Assembly: GCA_012840385.1 (NCBI GenBank) | Contig: DULK01000052.1 | Span: forward strand, 1-48,515 | Source of the DNA: Syntrophomonadaceae bacterium | Lineage (GTDB): Bacteria; Bacillota; DSM-12270; Thermacetogeniales; Thermacetogeniaceae | Direction: 5' to 3' | Length of the DNA: 48,515 nucleotides | Part shown: piece after piece, positions 6,596-15,737 of the stretch | How positions within the stretch are numbered: position 1 is the first letter of the stretch | How the letters are laid out: every line of letters begins with the position of its first letter | Translations under genes and position numbers: made by a program | Notes under the pieces: model-generated | The model's database searches: none | What the model was told of the DNA's origin: nothing | What the model saw: the letters and a program-made list of their open reading frames with translations, nothing else

Positions 6596-9069
6596 AAGCC
6601 GTAATCATGGCGGGGGGGGAGGGTTCCCGCCTGCGCCCCCTTACCTGCGCCAGACCAAAGCCGATGGTGCCGGTCATGAATCGCCCCTGTATGGAATACA
6701 TTATTAAGCTGCTGCGATATTACCAGATCACAGAAATCGGCGTAACCCTGCAGTATCTTCCGGACGATATCCGTAATTATTTTGGAAGGGGTACCGGCTT
6801 CGGGGTTAATCTTCGTTACTTTGTGGAAGATACCCCCCTGGGAACGGCGGGGAGTGTAAAAAACGCCGCATCCTTTCTGGATGAGACCTTTATCGTGATC
6901 AGCGGTGATGCCCTGACAGATTGCAACCTGAAAGAGGCGTATGACTTTCACAGGGATAAGGGCGCCCTGGCGACCCTTGTTCTCACGTCCGTGAACTGCC
7001 CGCTGGAGTACGGAGTGGTGATCACTGACCGTGAGGGGAAAATCACCCGCTTCCTGGAAAAACCGGGTTGGGGGGAGGTCTTCAGCGACACCGTTAACAC
7101 GGGCATCTACATCCTGGAGCCCGAGATCCTCGACTATATCCAACCGGGTAAAATGGTCGACTTTTCGAAGGACCTCTACCCCAGCCTGCTGGCTGCGGGC
7201 AAGCCCCTCTATGCCTTTGTGGCTAAGGGTTATTGGTGCGACATCGGTTCTGTCGAAGCTTACCTGCAGGCACATTACGACATGCTTGATCAAAAGGCCG
7301 GACTTTCTGTTGCCGGAGAAGAAATCATGCCGGGGGTTTGGATTGCAGGTAGAGCGGAAATAGATCCTTCGGTTCAGATCAAGCCTCCGGTCTTTATCGG
7401 TGAAGATACTGTAATTGGCTCCGGTGCGGAGGTGGGGCCTTATACTGTTCTGGGTAGAGATGTTCGTATAAAAAGAAACGCTTCCCTCAAAAGGAGCGTT
7501 GTTTGGGACCATGCCTGGATCGGCGAAGGAGCCGAGCTCCGGGGCACGGTGATTGGAACCGGTGCACGGATCAAAGCCGCTGCTTCCCTTTTTGAAGGAT
7601 CCGTAATAGGCGACCGGACGGTGGTCGGTGAAAAGAGCCTGGTTAAGGCAGGAGTAAAAATCTGGCCTGAAAAGTGGGTCGAAAAGGGAACCAGACTTTC
7701 CAGAAGCCTGGTGTGGGGCAACTGTGCCCGTCCCCATGTTTTTGGAGCAAACGGCATTAACGGGGATCTGGTCACCGAGATCTGTCCCGAATTTGCGAGC
7801 CGCGTCGGAGTTGCAGTGGGTTCGGTCACCGGTTTGCCCGCCCGGTTTGCCCTCAGCACGGACGGGCATACCGGCAGTCAAATGGTGAAGCATGCGGTTT
7901 TTGCCGGGTTGATGTCAACAGGAGTGCAGGTGATCGATTTCGGCAGTATAACCTCTCCCGTTCACCGTTACGGGATTCGCGCCCTTCGCCTGAACGGGGG
8001 GATCCACATCTGCAACAGGGGAAACGGGAAGGTGAATCTGCGCTTTTTCAACGAGCAGGGGATCGAGTATTCGCGGAGTGAGCAGCGCAAGGTGGAGGGG
8101 ATGATGAGCCGGGAAGAATACAGGTTCGTGGGGGCGGAAGAAGTTCCTGCCCCCGAGTACATTCCGGAGCTCAACCGTTCTTACCTCCATTTTCTTCTGG
8201 AATTTCTTGATAGGGAAGTTGCCAGGCGTGCCCGCCTCAAGGTGGTTGTCGATTACGATCCGGAACGCTTGGGCACGCTGCTTCCCCCTCTGTTTGAGGA
8301 TCTGGGTTGCGAGGTTGTTACCTTTGCCGCTCCCCGCAGGTCGGACCGGACCTTTGTTGAAATGCTCCAAACTGCCGAACATTTCGGTGATGTTGTGAAG
8401 GAACAGGGAGCCGATTTCGGTGCCGTCCTGGATGCGGGAGGAGAGGAGCTGATTCTCGTCGATGAAGGGGGGCGCATCGTTCAAAAAGACCTCTTTACAT
8501 CCCTGCTTTCCTTGATCATTTTGAGAGCCAATGATCATCCGACCCTTGTCCTTCCTGTAACGGCGCCTGATGCCCTGGAAGAGATGGTCAGGGAGCAGGG
8601 TGGCAGGGTGCTGAGGACGAAAACGGCGCCGTGGTCGCTTATGAAAACATTCCTTAATGATGATGTGATCCGTTCCCAGGAACGTTACCCGCAGTTCCTC
8701 CTCTACAGGGACGCTCTGGCAACCCTGGCGGTAATTACAGAATACCTCGCCCGGGAAGAGAGGCCGCTCTCCCGGATTCTCCAGGAAATGCCCGCTTTCG
8801 CCATGGCAAGGCGGGATGTGGAGGTCACCTGGGATGACAAGGGGAAGGTGCTGCGATCCCTTGCTGAGGAAGCCGGTGATCACCGGGTCGAAATGATAGA
8901 AGGCATCAAAATGTACCACCCGGATGGCTGGGCCCTGGTGTTGCCCGATGCCGATGAACCGCTATGCAGGGTTTACAGCGAGGGGTTTAACCAGGAAATC
9001 GCCGAATCCCTGACCGAGATGTATGTGGATAAGATCCGCGGCATTTGTGAAGGTCGGCCCGGGGGGTAA
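6586..9069 (+). CDS. Sugar-1-phosphate nucleotidyltransferase fused to a degenerate phosphohexomutase domain
   Basis: An 827-aa protein. Residues 1-235 form a nucleotidyltransferase domain with the signature VIMAGGEGSRLRPLT and RPKPMVPV. Residues about 250-375 are left-handed beta-helix hexapeptide repeats. Residues about 385-825 resemble alpha-D-phosphohexomutases. This architecture is known in cyanobacteria and Firmicutes and is often annotated as mannose-1-phosphate guanylyltransferase or glucose-1-phosphate nucleotidyltransferase. The mutase part seems inactive: where active enzymes have TASHNP, this protein reads CNRGNG (residues 476-481), and the metal loop DGDADR is replaced by DAGGEE (616-621). 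The first domain probably supplies NDP-glucose to the upstream GT4 (inference), and the mutase domain may be regulatory. Sugar and nucleotide specificity are not readable. Confidence 0.85.
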   Translation: MPLKAVIMAGGEGSRLRPLTCARPKPMVPVMNRPCMEYIIKLLRYYQITEIGVTLQYLPDDIRNYFGRGTGFGVNLRYFVEDTPLGTAGSVKNAASFLDETFIVISGDALTDCNLKEAYDFHRDKGALATLVLTSVNCPLEYGVVITDREGKITRFLEKPGWGEVFSDTVNTGIYILEPEILDYIQPGKMVDFSKDLYPSLLAAGKPLYAFVAKGYWCDIGSVEAYLQAHYDMLDQKAGLSVAGEEIMPGVWIAGRAEIDPSVQIKPPVFIGEDTVIGSGAEVGPYTVLGRDVRIKRNASLKRSVVWDHAWIGEGAELRGTVIGTGARIKAAASLFEGSVIGDRTVVGEKSLVKAGVKIWPEKWVEKGTRLSRSLVWGNCARPHVFGANGINGDLVTEICPEFASRVGVAVGSVTGLPARFALSTDGHTGSQMVKHAVFAGLMSTGVQVIDFGSITSPVHRYGIRALRLNGGIHICNRGNGKVNLRFFNEQGIEYSRSEQRKVEGMMSREEYRFVGAEEVPAPEYIPELNRSYLHFLLEFLDREVARRARLKVVVDYDPERLGTLLPPLFEDLGCEVVTFAAPRRSDRTFVEMLQTAEHFGDVVKEQGADFGAVLDAGGEELILVDEGGRIVQKDLFTSLLSLIILRANDHPTLVLPVTAPDALEEMVREQGGRVLRTKTAPWSLMKTFLNDDVIRSQERYPQFLLYRDALATLAVITEYLAREERPLSRILQEMPAFAMARRDVEVTWDDKGKVLRSLAEEAGDHRVEMIEGIKMYHPDGWALVLPDADEPLCRVYSEGFNQEIAESLTEMYVDKIRGICEGRPGG

Positions 9070-9131
9070 CCCGTAATTAAGCCCGATATTTAAACGATAC
9101 CCGAACGCCATATTCTTTTTCCCCTTTTAAT

Positions 9132-9220
9132 CGGGAGGTTTACTGCTTACATGGAGGCCCCCGAAGTCGCTAGTACCTCCCGCTGACAAAACAAGGTCAG
9201 TTTCTAGCGACTTCTTTTTT
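9132..9220 (+). terminator. Terminator with nested and alternative stems
   Basis: AAGTCGCTAG (9164-9173) pairs perfectly with CTAGCGACTT (9204-9213), followed by CTTTTTTTG, a textbook terminator. Inside it CTGAC (9183-9187) pairs with GTCAG (9196-9200). A competing 8-bp stem, CGGGAGGT (9132-9139) with ACCTCCCG (9175-9182), crosses the terminator stem and would form either a pseudoknot or an alternative fold. It may simply end the upstream 827-aa gene, or belong to a structured RNA. Confidence 0.65.
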
Positions 9221-9254
9221 TGCCTGTTTGGATATAACGGATATTATATGCCGG

Positions 9255-9307
9255 GTTACCCGGCCTTCCATAGGTCGCTCGCCGGTAGACCCGTCGGGTA
9301 TTTTCAT
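9255..9307 (+). repeat. 53-bp repeat fragment, second copy
   Basis: Identical to 210-262 over 53 nt and in the same orientation. A shorter version of the GGTGCCGCCGGAGGTG module follows at 9316-9331. The rest of the longer element is missing here, so this looks like a truncated copy. Confidence 0.85.
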
Positions 9308-9397
9308 ACTCTTTTGGTGCCGCCGGAGGTGTCAGGGAAATCTAAGAAGATGTGGCATTAAAGGACATTTATGTTACATAGATAAGATTATGTAGTT

Positions 9398-9436
9398 AAC
9401 AAACTACCCGCCATCTGGGCGGGTAGTTTGTTTTCA
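9398..9436. terminator. Bidirectional terminator between the glucan genes
   Basis: AACAAACTACCCGCC (9398-9412) and GGCGGGTAGTTTGTT (9418-9432) form a perfect 15-bp stem with a 5-nt loop. On the plus strand it runs into TTTTC. On the minus strand it lies just after the stop of the GH57 gene, so it probably ends that transcript too. Confidence 0.75.
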
Positions 9437-9447
9437 AAAATTGAGGT

Positions 9448-11085
9448 TCAGGCCGGCTGCAGGACCCGCCGGGAAAGGGGTTTGGGAAGTTCCATTACGT
9501 TCCGGCTCTGGAACACCCGGTAATCGATCTTGGGAAAAAGGTTGTTTTTCTCCTCAAGCTCGGCCAGCCGGCTCTCGTTTACGGCATTTCTCCTGATATC
9601 CTCGTAAAGTCCGGTGAAATTTGCGATGTGCGACTTGAGGCGCATCCGGGCGTAGGACACCATGGTACCGGTTTTCATGATAAACGGCCAGTCGCTGCTC
9701 TGAGCCAGCAGCAGCTCCCGTGCCGCCTGGTTGAGGGCGCGCCTCAGCCATCCATCTGCGTTCTCATAGGTGTTGGCCAGTTCTACCATGCGTTCCCCGG
9801 CTTTGTGCAGGTGACGCCAGATCCAGTCGTTTGCTCCGTTCAACCAGACCTCGTGGTAACCCTTCCACCCCCAACTGGATTCGCAGGGGACCGCAACCTG
9901 GTTGCAGGGGTAGAGGTCCAGGTACCCTCCCGGGGTGATCAACTCTATCGTCCTTTGATCGTAGCGGATCTTCCGGATCAGGTAATCCAGCCACTGGGGT
10001 CCCTCAAACCACCAGTGCCCGAACAGTTCGGCATCGTAAGGAGCAACCACAACCGGTTTGCGATCGAAAATGCTCGCCAGCCACTCCACCTGTTTTTCCC
10101 TGTTGAACATGAAATTCCCGGCGTGAACGGCCGCCTTTTCCAACGCCCGGCTCCTGACGTAGGGCTCTTTGTAATCTGAAGTACCGGTTATCCGGTGGTA
10201 CTTGATGCCGGTGTGGGTCCGGATACGACCTTCCGGGAGGTAGGGCCCGATGTAATCGAGATCCAGGTCATAGCCGATGTCCCGGTAGAAATCCCGGTAG
10301 TCGAAGTCGCCCGGGTAGCCCTCCTTGGAACTCCACACCTGCTTCGATGATTCGGGATCCCGGGCGAAGGCGGCCACCCCCGAGGGACAGTAGATCGGAG
10401 CATATGCGCCGTACTTGGGGCGCGGGAATGCATACAGGATGCCGTGCGTTTCTACGAAGAAGTATTTGATCCCGAACTTTTTGAGGATGCTGTCGTCACC
10501 CGGCTTGTATCCGCACTCAGGCAGCCAAAAGCCGGGCGGGCGCCGGCCGAAGTTCTGTTCGTAAAAGTCCACCGCCACGGCCACCTGGGCGTGAATGACC
10601 TCCCTCTGCAGTCCCAAAAGGGGGAAATAGCCGTGGGTGGCTCCTGTGGTGATGATTTCCACTTTACCCGCATCCTGAAGTCTTCGGAACGCTCCGGTGA
10701 GGTCCCGGTGGTATTTTTCTGTAAAGAAATGATGGACCCGGAAGAAGAGGTCCCGATACATGAGAGCGATATCGTGGAACTCAGGCTGGTGCCTGGTGCG
10801 TTCCACCTCCCGTTCGGCCAGCTCCATCAACCTTTCCAGGTGCCGGACGTAACGGTTCCGCAGCAGTTCATCGTTGAACATGGAGATCAGGGTGGGAGAG
10901 AGGTTGAGGGTCAACCTGAAATCCACGTTGTCTTCAATCAGTTTTTCAAAGGTCCAGAGGAGTGGGATATAGTTTTCGGTGACCGCTTCGTAGAACCATT
11001 TCTCCTCCAAGAAGTGCTCGTGCTCAGGATGCCGCACATACGGAAGGTGTGCATGCAAAACAAGAGCCAGATAACCTCGGTTCAT
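9448..11085 (-). CDS. GH57 1,4-alpha-glucan branching enzyme
   Basis: Makes alpha-1,6 branches in glycogen-like glucan. The 545-aa protein has the GH57 features HAHLPYVRHPE (11-21), GATHGYFPLL (148-157), FWLPECGY with catalytic nucleophile Glu190, and APYDAELFGHWWFEGP with acid/base Asp351. A DUF1957-type C-terminal helical region follows. Length and motifs fit the Thermococcus/Thermus type branching enzymes. I place the start at ATG 11085, because GAAGGGA lies 10 nt upstream and the family begins here (MNRGYLALVLHAH). The reading frame extends 13 codons further up, into the end of the preceding DUF4912 gene, without a good ribosome binding site. It is cotranscribed with the DUF4912 gene and works with the GT4 and nucleotidyltransferase on the opposite strand. 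Confidence 0.9.
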   Translation of the reverse strand: MNRGYLALVLHAHLPYVRHPEHEHFLEEKWFYEAVTENYIPLLWTFEKLIEDNVDFRLTLNLSPTLISMFNDELLRNRYVRHLERLMELAEREVERTRHQPEFHDIALMYRDLFFRVHHFFTEKYHRDLTGAFRRLQDAGKVEIITTGATHGYFPLLGLQREVIHAQVAVAVDFYEQNFGRRPPGFWLPECGYKPGDDSILKKFGIKYFFVETHGILYAFPRPKYGAYAPIYCPSGVAAFARDPESSKQVWSSKEGYPGDFDYRDFYRDIGYDLDLDYIGPYLPEGRIRTHTGIKYHRITGTSDYKEPYVRSRALEKAAVHAGNFMFNREKQVEWLASIFDRKPVVVAPYDAELFGHWWFEGPQWLDYLIRKIRYDQRTIELITPGGYLDLYPCNQVAVPCESSWGWKGYHEVWLNGANDWIWRHLHKAGERMVELANTYENADGWLRRALNQAARELLLAQSSDWPFIMKTGTMVSYARMRLKSHIANFTGLYEDIRRNAVNESRLAELEEKNNLFPKIDYRVFQSRNVMELPKPLSRRVLQPA

Positions 11086-11117
11086 CTCTGAACATCCCTT
11101 CAATGCTGTTTTTGTAA

Positions 11118-11927
11118 TTACCACTTCAGCGCCGAACTGACCTGTTCTTGCGGCCGGTACATCGGTGAACTGACGTAATCTTCGGCAATGATGTGCTCGT
11201 GTGATACAAGAGCCCGCCTGATAAACTCCGGTGAGCTCGGCGCGCCACCGCCTCCGTAGATTATTTTTTCATATTCGAGGGGTAGCAGCCATTCGTAGTC
11301 GATGACCTCCGAGATCCGGTCGCGGGGCATGCTCACCAGGTTGGAGCGGGCGATAAAGATATATGTCCCATCGGGACGAAGGCGTCCCAGTTCCACGCAG
11401 TAAGTGCGGCCCGGCTCCCCGGTGTTGATGTACCAGTTGTTGGCGTAATCATTGATCATAATTTCTTGAGCTTTTCGGGAGTCGTAAAAATAAACGTTGC
11501 TGATATCATAGACCCTGAGCACCGGTTGCGATTCTTCCCAGGCGTTGGGCCCAAACCGGCTCCGGATCTCGGCCTTCGTGGCTTCACTCACCTCCCAGTA
11601 AACAAAAAGCCAGTAGGGATCCCTGGCCAGGGCAACGATCCTGCTCTCCCCGTATCTCCAGGGAAGCTCGTGGATTTCAGCCGGCCTGGGGAGCGGGTGC
11701 TCTTCTCTTTGAGGTTGGGGAGGGCGCACTTCTTCGGCCATCTCCATCATCGTTGTTGCCGCAGCCGGCTGCCGTTCTTTCCATTCTCGCCCGGCAGCTT
11801 TTTTATGTTTGCGTTGTGGTAGACCTTTAAGAAAACCTTTGAAAAATCCTTTGTCAGACATCAAAATTAAACCCCCTACCACTATAATTGCGAAAAATAA
11901 AATTGAGAGGTCAATTAGGGTGGCCAC
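11118..11927 (-). CDS. DUF4912 protein with N-terminal membrane segment
   Basis: A 269-aa protein. Residues 4-23 are a hydrophobic segment (IDLSILFFAIIVVGGLILMS). A basic and then Pro/Glu-rich linker follows to about residue 85. Residues about 90-235 form a DUF4912 domain (ALARDPYWLFVYWEVS, LRVYDIS, ELGRLRPDGTYIFIARSN). DUF4912 proteins are commonly found beside GH57 branching enzymes, and the domain looks like a carbohydrate-binding beta-sandwich (inference). It may anchor glucan metabolism to the membrane. It starts with GTG at 11927, 9 nt after AAGGAGGG. The GH57 gene follows after 32 nt. Biochemical function is unknown. Confidence 0.85.
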   Translation of the reverse strand: MATLIDLSILFFAIIVVGGLILMSDKGFFKGFLKGLPQRKHKKAAGREWKERQPAAATTMMEMAEEVRPPQPQREEHPLPRPAEIHELPWRYGESRIVALARDPYWLFVYWEVSEATKAEIRSRFGPNAWEESQPVLRVYDISNVYFYDSRKAQEIMINDYANNWYINTGEPGRTYCVELGRLRPDGTYIFIARSNLVSMPRDRISEVIDYEWLLPLEYEKIIYGGGGAPSSPEFIRRALVSHEHIIAEDYVSSPMYRPQEQVSSALKW

Positions 11928-12075
11928 TGTTTGACTCCCTCCTTCCTGGGGGGTTCCGGACGGAACCAGTAATAAGGATTATTTTCCTCGCCGCAAGGAA
12001 AAAATTAAATAATAATCACTGCAATTTCTTTTGTATTATGTCCAAAGTCAAAATGGTTTATTTCAAAAAGTAAGT

Positions 12076-12108
12076 GGCCGAGGGGGAAGGGTTGTATATG
12101 CCCCGGCC
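12076..12108 (-). terminator. Possible terminator of the SDR gene
   Basis: On the minus strand GGCCGGGG (12108-12101) can pair with CCCCTCGGCC (12085-12076) with one bulge, followed by ACTTACTTTTTG. It lies about 120 nt after the SDR stop. The remainder of 11928-12227 shows no gene or other clear signal. Confidence 0.35.
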
Positions 12109-12227
12109 TTTGGTGCTAGGAAACGGTTTTTACCGGGCAAATGAGGGGAATAAAGGTGGTTAAAGAGCGACACGGACCTGCTTTCTTTCACTTCTGCTTT
12201 ACTGATGAAGGTTGCTGTTGTCCCGTA

Positions 12228-12974
12228 TTATCGTGCCGTATAACCACCGTCGACCATTAAGCTGGACCCTGTGATGAAGGATGATTCATCCGAGGCGAGG
12301 AACAGCATCCCGTAGGCGACTTCCATGGGTTCTCCCAGGCGGCCCAATGGATGCAAGGTTACCAGGTAATCGAGCTGGTCCTTGACGTCCCCCTCTTCCA
12401 CCATGGGTGTACGGATGAACCCGGGGCACACCGCATTGACCCGGATCTTGTCCTTGGCGTAATCAAGAGCCATGTTTTTTGTCAGGGTAATGATACCGCC
12501 TTTTGCGGCATTGTATGCGGCGGTACCGGGGAAGCCCACATGACCCAGGATAGAAGCGTTGTTGACGATGCTGCCGCCCCCGCTCTTTCTCATGTGGGGG
12601 ATGGCATGCTTGGCGCAAAGGAAGACTCCCTTCAAATTGATGTCGATGGTCCTGTACCACGCCTCCTCGCTCAGTTCTTCGACGGGGGAAACCTCCCCGA
12701 TGCCTGCGTTGCTGATCAGCACGTTCAGACGGCCGTAGTGCTGAAAGGCTTCCTCCATCAGGTGCTGTACTTCCGCTTCCTTTGAGACGTCAGCCTTGAC
12801 GGCGATGCCGTCGCTCCCGTTTTTCAGGATGTCATCCAGGGTTGCCCTGGCCGTATCCTCTTTGTAATCCGATACAACCACCCTGGCCCCTTCTTTGGCG
12901 AAAAGAATTGCCGTTGCCCGTCCGATGCCGCTGCCTGCCCCGGTAATCACGGCAACTTTATCTTTGAGACGCAT
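12228..12974 (-). CDS. Short-chain dehydrogenase/reductase (FabG/glucose dehydrogenase-like)
   Basis: A 248-aa classical SDR oxidoreductase using NAD(P)H. The nucleotide-binding motif TGAGSGIG is at residues 11-18. D36 (SDY) at the end of beta-2 suggests NAD preference. NAG is near residue 90, catalytic Ser lies in NNASILG, and YNAAK carries the Tyr/Lys pair near 154-158. The C-terminus GSSLMVDGGYTAR is typical. The substrate cannot be inferred. 3-oxoacyl-ACP reductase, glucose 1-dehydrogenase and other alcohol dehydrogenases share this pattern. It stands alone, divergent from hypF, with GAGGAGGG before the ATG. Confidence 0.88.
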   Translation of the reverse strand: MRLKDKVAVITGAGSGIGRATAILFAKEGARVVVSDYKEDTARATLDDILKNGSDGIAVKADVSKEAEVQHLMEEAFQHYGRLNVLISNAGIGEVSPVEELSEEAWYRTIDINLKGVFLCAKHAIPHMRKSGGGSIVNNASILGHVGFPGTAAYNAAKGGIITLTKNMALDYAKDKIRVNAVCPGFIRTPMVEEGDVKDQLDYLVTLHPLGRLGEPMEVAYGMLFLASDESSFITGSSLMVDGGYTAR

Positions 12975-13170
12975 TTTACTTTCCCTCCTCGTTAAAATAT
13001 GTCTTAGCTATAGTGTCCGAAGAAGAACCGGCTTATATTCAAACAAACGAAGAAATTCGGACGCCTTTCCCTTTACCATTCCGGTATTTCACTCGCCGGG
13101 CTGCGTTGCTCAAAGTATAGGGTTCGTCAAATTGGGACATTTCTAAAATTTTATCGCCCTCTGTAGCTGA

Positions 13171-13199
13171 TTTACACCCTTGTTCCTATGTGTTAAGAT
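13171..13199 (+). promoter_or_regulatory. Sigma-A-type promoter of the hyp operon
   Basis: TTTACA (13171-13176), a 17-nt spacer and TAAGAT (13194-13199), about 54 nt before the hypF ATG. The -35 matches 5 of 6 consensus positions and the -10 matches 4 of 6. Confidence 0.55.
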
Positions 13200-13252
13200 G
13201 AAGTTAACTGCGGTGGTCTTGATAGTTTTTCGGAGAGAGGAGGAAAGGTCTC

Positions 13253-15547
13253 ATGGAGACGGTTGCCCGGGAGATCCGGATCGAAGGGGTTGTCCAGGGT
13301 GTCGGATTTCGCCCCTTTGTGTTTCGTCTGGCCCATGAATACGGCATCAAGGGATGGGTCCTGAACTCCTCGGAGGGTGTCACCATCTGGGCCGAAGCCA
13401 CCGAGGAGCGGATTGCGGCCTTCTATGAGGCCTTGTTGGCGAATCCTCCGAAGCTGGCGATGATCGTCCGCCACTACCAGACGCCGCGCCAGGTGCAGGG
13501 TTTTGATCACTTTTTTATCAAGCACAGTGAGGCCGGCGACCGCAGGGATGTGCTGATCTCCCCGGATGTGAGCATCTGCGACGACTGCTACCGGGAGATT
13601 ATGGATCCCAGCGACAGGCGCTACCGTTACCCGTTTACTAACTGCACCAACTGCGGCCCCCGCTTCACGATCATCATGGATGTTCCTTACGACAGGATTA
13701 AAACCACCATGCGGGATTTTCCGATGTGCCCGGTTTGCCAGCAGGAGTTTGACGATCCGATGCACCGCCGCTTCCACGCCCAGCCGAACGCCTGCCCGGA
13801 CTGCGGCCCCCAGGTCACCCTGAGAGACCTGGAGGGGAATGTGTATCCCGGTTTCGGGCATGAATTTTTTAAGGAAGGCAAGATCATCGCCGTTAAGGGC
13901 CTGGGAGGTTTTCATCTGGTCTGCGACGCCACCCGGCGGGATGCGGTGGCAGCTTTGCGCCGCCGGAAGATCAGGGAGTTCAAGCCTTTTGCGGTGATGT
14001 GCAGGGACCTGGATGTGGTGAAGAAGTACTGCTATGTTTCACCTGAGGAAGCGGCACTCCTGGAGAGTCCGGCACACCCGATCGTGATCCTCGACCGGCG
14101 CCGGCAGGACGACCTTCCTCCGGAGATCGCTCCGGGGATCAAGACCCTGGGAGTGATGCTTCCCTATACACCGCTGCACCACCTGCTCTTTGACGACGAC
14201 CTGGAGATTTTGATCATGACCAGCGCCAACATCAGCGACGACCCGTTGATTATCGACAACGACGAGGCCCTGAGCAAGCTGAAGGGGATTGCCGATTACT
14301 TCCTGATGCACAACAGGCAGATCTACAACAGGTGTGACGACTCTCTGGCCGCTGTGGTGAACGGCGAGGTGCAGATCTACAGGCGGGCCAGGGGCTACGT
14401 TCCCCTGCCGGTTGACCTGCCTTATGATGTCCCCGTCATTCTGGGATGCGGCGGCGAGTTGAAAAACACCTTCTGCATGACCAAGGGGAAGAGCGCATTC
14501 TTGAGCCAGCACCTGGGGGATATCAACCACTACGGCAACTACCAGCAGTTTTTATACACGATTCCCCGCTTTGAAAAAATGCTGGATGTCAAGCCTGAAA
14601 TCGTCGCTTACGACCTGCATCCTGATTACATGGCGACCCGCTGGGCGAAGAACCAGGACGGGATGACCAAAATCGGGGTGCAGCACCATCATGCCCATAT
14701 GGCCAGCTGTATGGCGGAAAACCTTGTCACGGAGCCGGCTCTGGGTGTGATCTGCGACGGGACCGGTTACGGGTTGGATGGTGCCATCTGGGGATTCGAG
14801 TTCTTCGCCGGAACCCCGGCCCACCTGGAGCGCATGGCCCACCTGGCTTACATGCCGCTGCCGGGAGAGATCACCATCAAACGCCCGACCCGGATGTCCT
14901 TTGCCTACCTCTACGAGCTTTTCGGGGATGCGGGGCTTAAATACGCCAAAAAATATCTGCCGACCCTTCCGGAGGAGGAGCAGAGGGTTCTCATCCGGCA
15001 GCTGGAGAACAGGTTCAATACGGTTCTCACCTCCAGTGCCGGGCGGCTCTTTGACGGAATTTCCGCTCTCCTGGGCATCTGCACCCGGGTGCAGTACGAG
15101 GGGCAGGCGGCCATCGAAATGGAGGCAATCGCCGACCCCGAAGTGCGGGAGATCTACGGCTTTGAGTTTAATAAACAGGTTAAACCCTACCGGCTCGGGG
15201 TAAGGGGGATCTGGGAAGGGGTCTTGCGGGATCTGGAGTCCGGCACCCCAACTGCGGTCAGCGCCGGAAGGTTCCACCTCACCCTTGCGGTTATGATGGA
15301 AGAAGTATTAAAGGAACTGAGAGAGGAGACCGGCCTCAACCTGGTTGTCCTGAGCGGAGGGGTTTTCCAAAACAAACTGCTGTTCCGCTTGCTGCGTGAA
15401 AGGTTGACCGGGGCCGGGTTCCGGGTCATTTATCACCGGAAGGTACCGACCAATGACGGCGGGATTTCGCTGGGACAAGTCTATATAGCAAGCGAGGTGA
15501 TCAAGGAAAATGTGTCTTGCCATACCGGCCAAAATTACGAAGATTAA
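13253..15547 (+). CDS. hypF: Carbamoyltransferase HypF
   Basis: Hydrogenase maturation protein that converts carbamoyl phosphate to carbamoyl-adenylate and passes the group to HypE, the source of the CN ligands of [NiFe] hydrogenase. The 764-aa protein is full length. The acylphosphatase domain is at 5-92 (GVGFRPFV, Arg20, Asn38). Two zinc-finger motifs follow: Cys109/112/131/134 and Cys159/162/181/184. A YrdC-like domain covers about 200-385, and a Kae1-like carbamoyltransferase domain occupies the rest, with the metal motif HHHAH near 480. The ATG at 13253 follows GAGAGGAGG. It overlaps hypC by 38 nt. Confidence 0.96.
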   Translation: METVAREIRIEGVVQGVGFRPFVFRLAHEYGIKGWVLNSSEGVTIWAEATEERIAAFYEALLANPPKLAMIVRHYQTPRQVQGFDHFFIKHSEAGDRRDVLISPDVSICDDCYREIMDPSDRRYRYPFTNCTNCGPRFTIIMDVPYDRIKTTMRDFPMCPVCQQEFDDPMHRRFHAQPNACPDCGPQVTLRDLEGNVYPGFGHEFFKEGKIIAVKGLGGFHLVCDATRRDAVAALRRRKIREFKPFAVMCRDLDVVKKYCYVSPEEAALLESPAHPIVILDRRRQDDLPPEIAPGIKTLGVMLPYTPLHHLLFDDDLEILIMTSANISDDPLIIDNDEALSKLKGIADYFLMHNRQIYNRCDDSLAAVVNGEVQIYRRARGYVPLPVDLPYDVPVILGCGGELKNTFCMTKGKSAFLSQHLGDINHYGNYQQFLYTIPRFEKMLDVKPEIVAYDLHPDYMATRWAKNQDGMTKIGVQHHHAHMASCMAENLVTEPALGVICDGTGYGLDGAIWGFEFFAGTPAHLERMAHLAYMPLPGEITIKRPTRMSFAYLYELFGDAGLKYAKKYLPTLPEEEQRVLIRQLENRFNTVLTSSAGRLFDGISALLGICTRVQYEGQAAIEMEAIADPEVREIYGFEFNKQVKPYRLGVRGIWEGVLRDLESGTPTAVSAGRFHLTLAVMMEEVLKELREETGLNLVVLSGGVFQNKLLFRLLRERLTGAGFRVIYHRKVPTNDGGISLGQVYIASEVIKENVSCHTGQNYED

Positions 15548-15737
15548 CGGCATGATCGCAGAAGTGGATATCGGAGGAAATATAAAGGAGATCAATATCA
15601 CGCTGACTCCCGAAGCGAAAATAGGAGACTATGTGCTCATCCATGCCGGCTTTGCCATTCAGGTCATCGACGAGAAGGCGGCTGAGGAGATCTTCGAAGC
15701 CTGGGAGGTAGCTTATGAATCATTACAAAGACAATAG
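15510..15737 (+). CDS. hypC: Hydrogenase assembly chaperone HypC
   Basis: A 75-aa chaperone that shuttles the Fe(CN)2CO unit with HypD to the hydrogenase large subunit precursor. It has the invariant N-terminus MCLAIPAKI, in which Cys2 is essential. The OB-like core ends GDYVLIHAGFAIQVIDEKAA. Its start lies within the end of hypF and its end overlaps hypD by 23 nt, so the three genes are translationally coupled. Confidence 0.96.
   Translation: MCLAIPAKITKINGMIAEVDIGGNIKEINITLTPEAKIGDYVLIHAGFAIQVIDEKAAEEIFEAWEVAYESLQRQ

Larger units (their letters stand above)
9070..9447. other. Non-coding interval with structured RNA, repeat fragment and terminators
   Basis: No credible gene. The interval holds an 8-bp stem that can pair across half of a downstream terminator (9132-9182), the terminator itself (9164-9220), a copy of the 53-bp repeat (9255-9307) and a strong 15-bp stem (9398-9432). 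A weak promoter-like pair TTTAAA (9089-9094) and TATTCT (9111-9116) could start a short RNA of about 95 nt. That last point is speculative. Confidence 0.6.

Noticed and set aside
6529-7893. 454-aa minus-strand frame
   Set aside because: It lies wholly antisense to the well-supported nucleotidyltransferase/mutase gene. Long antisense frames are expected in GC-rich coding DNA.
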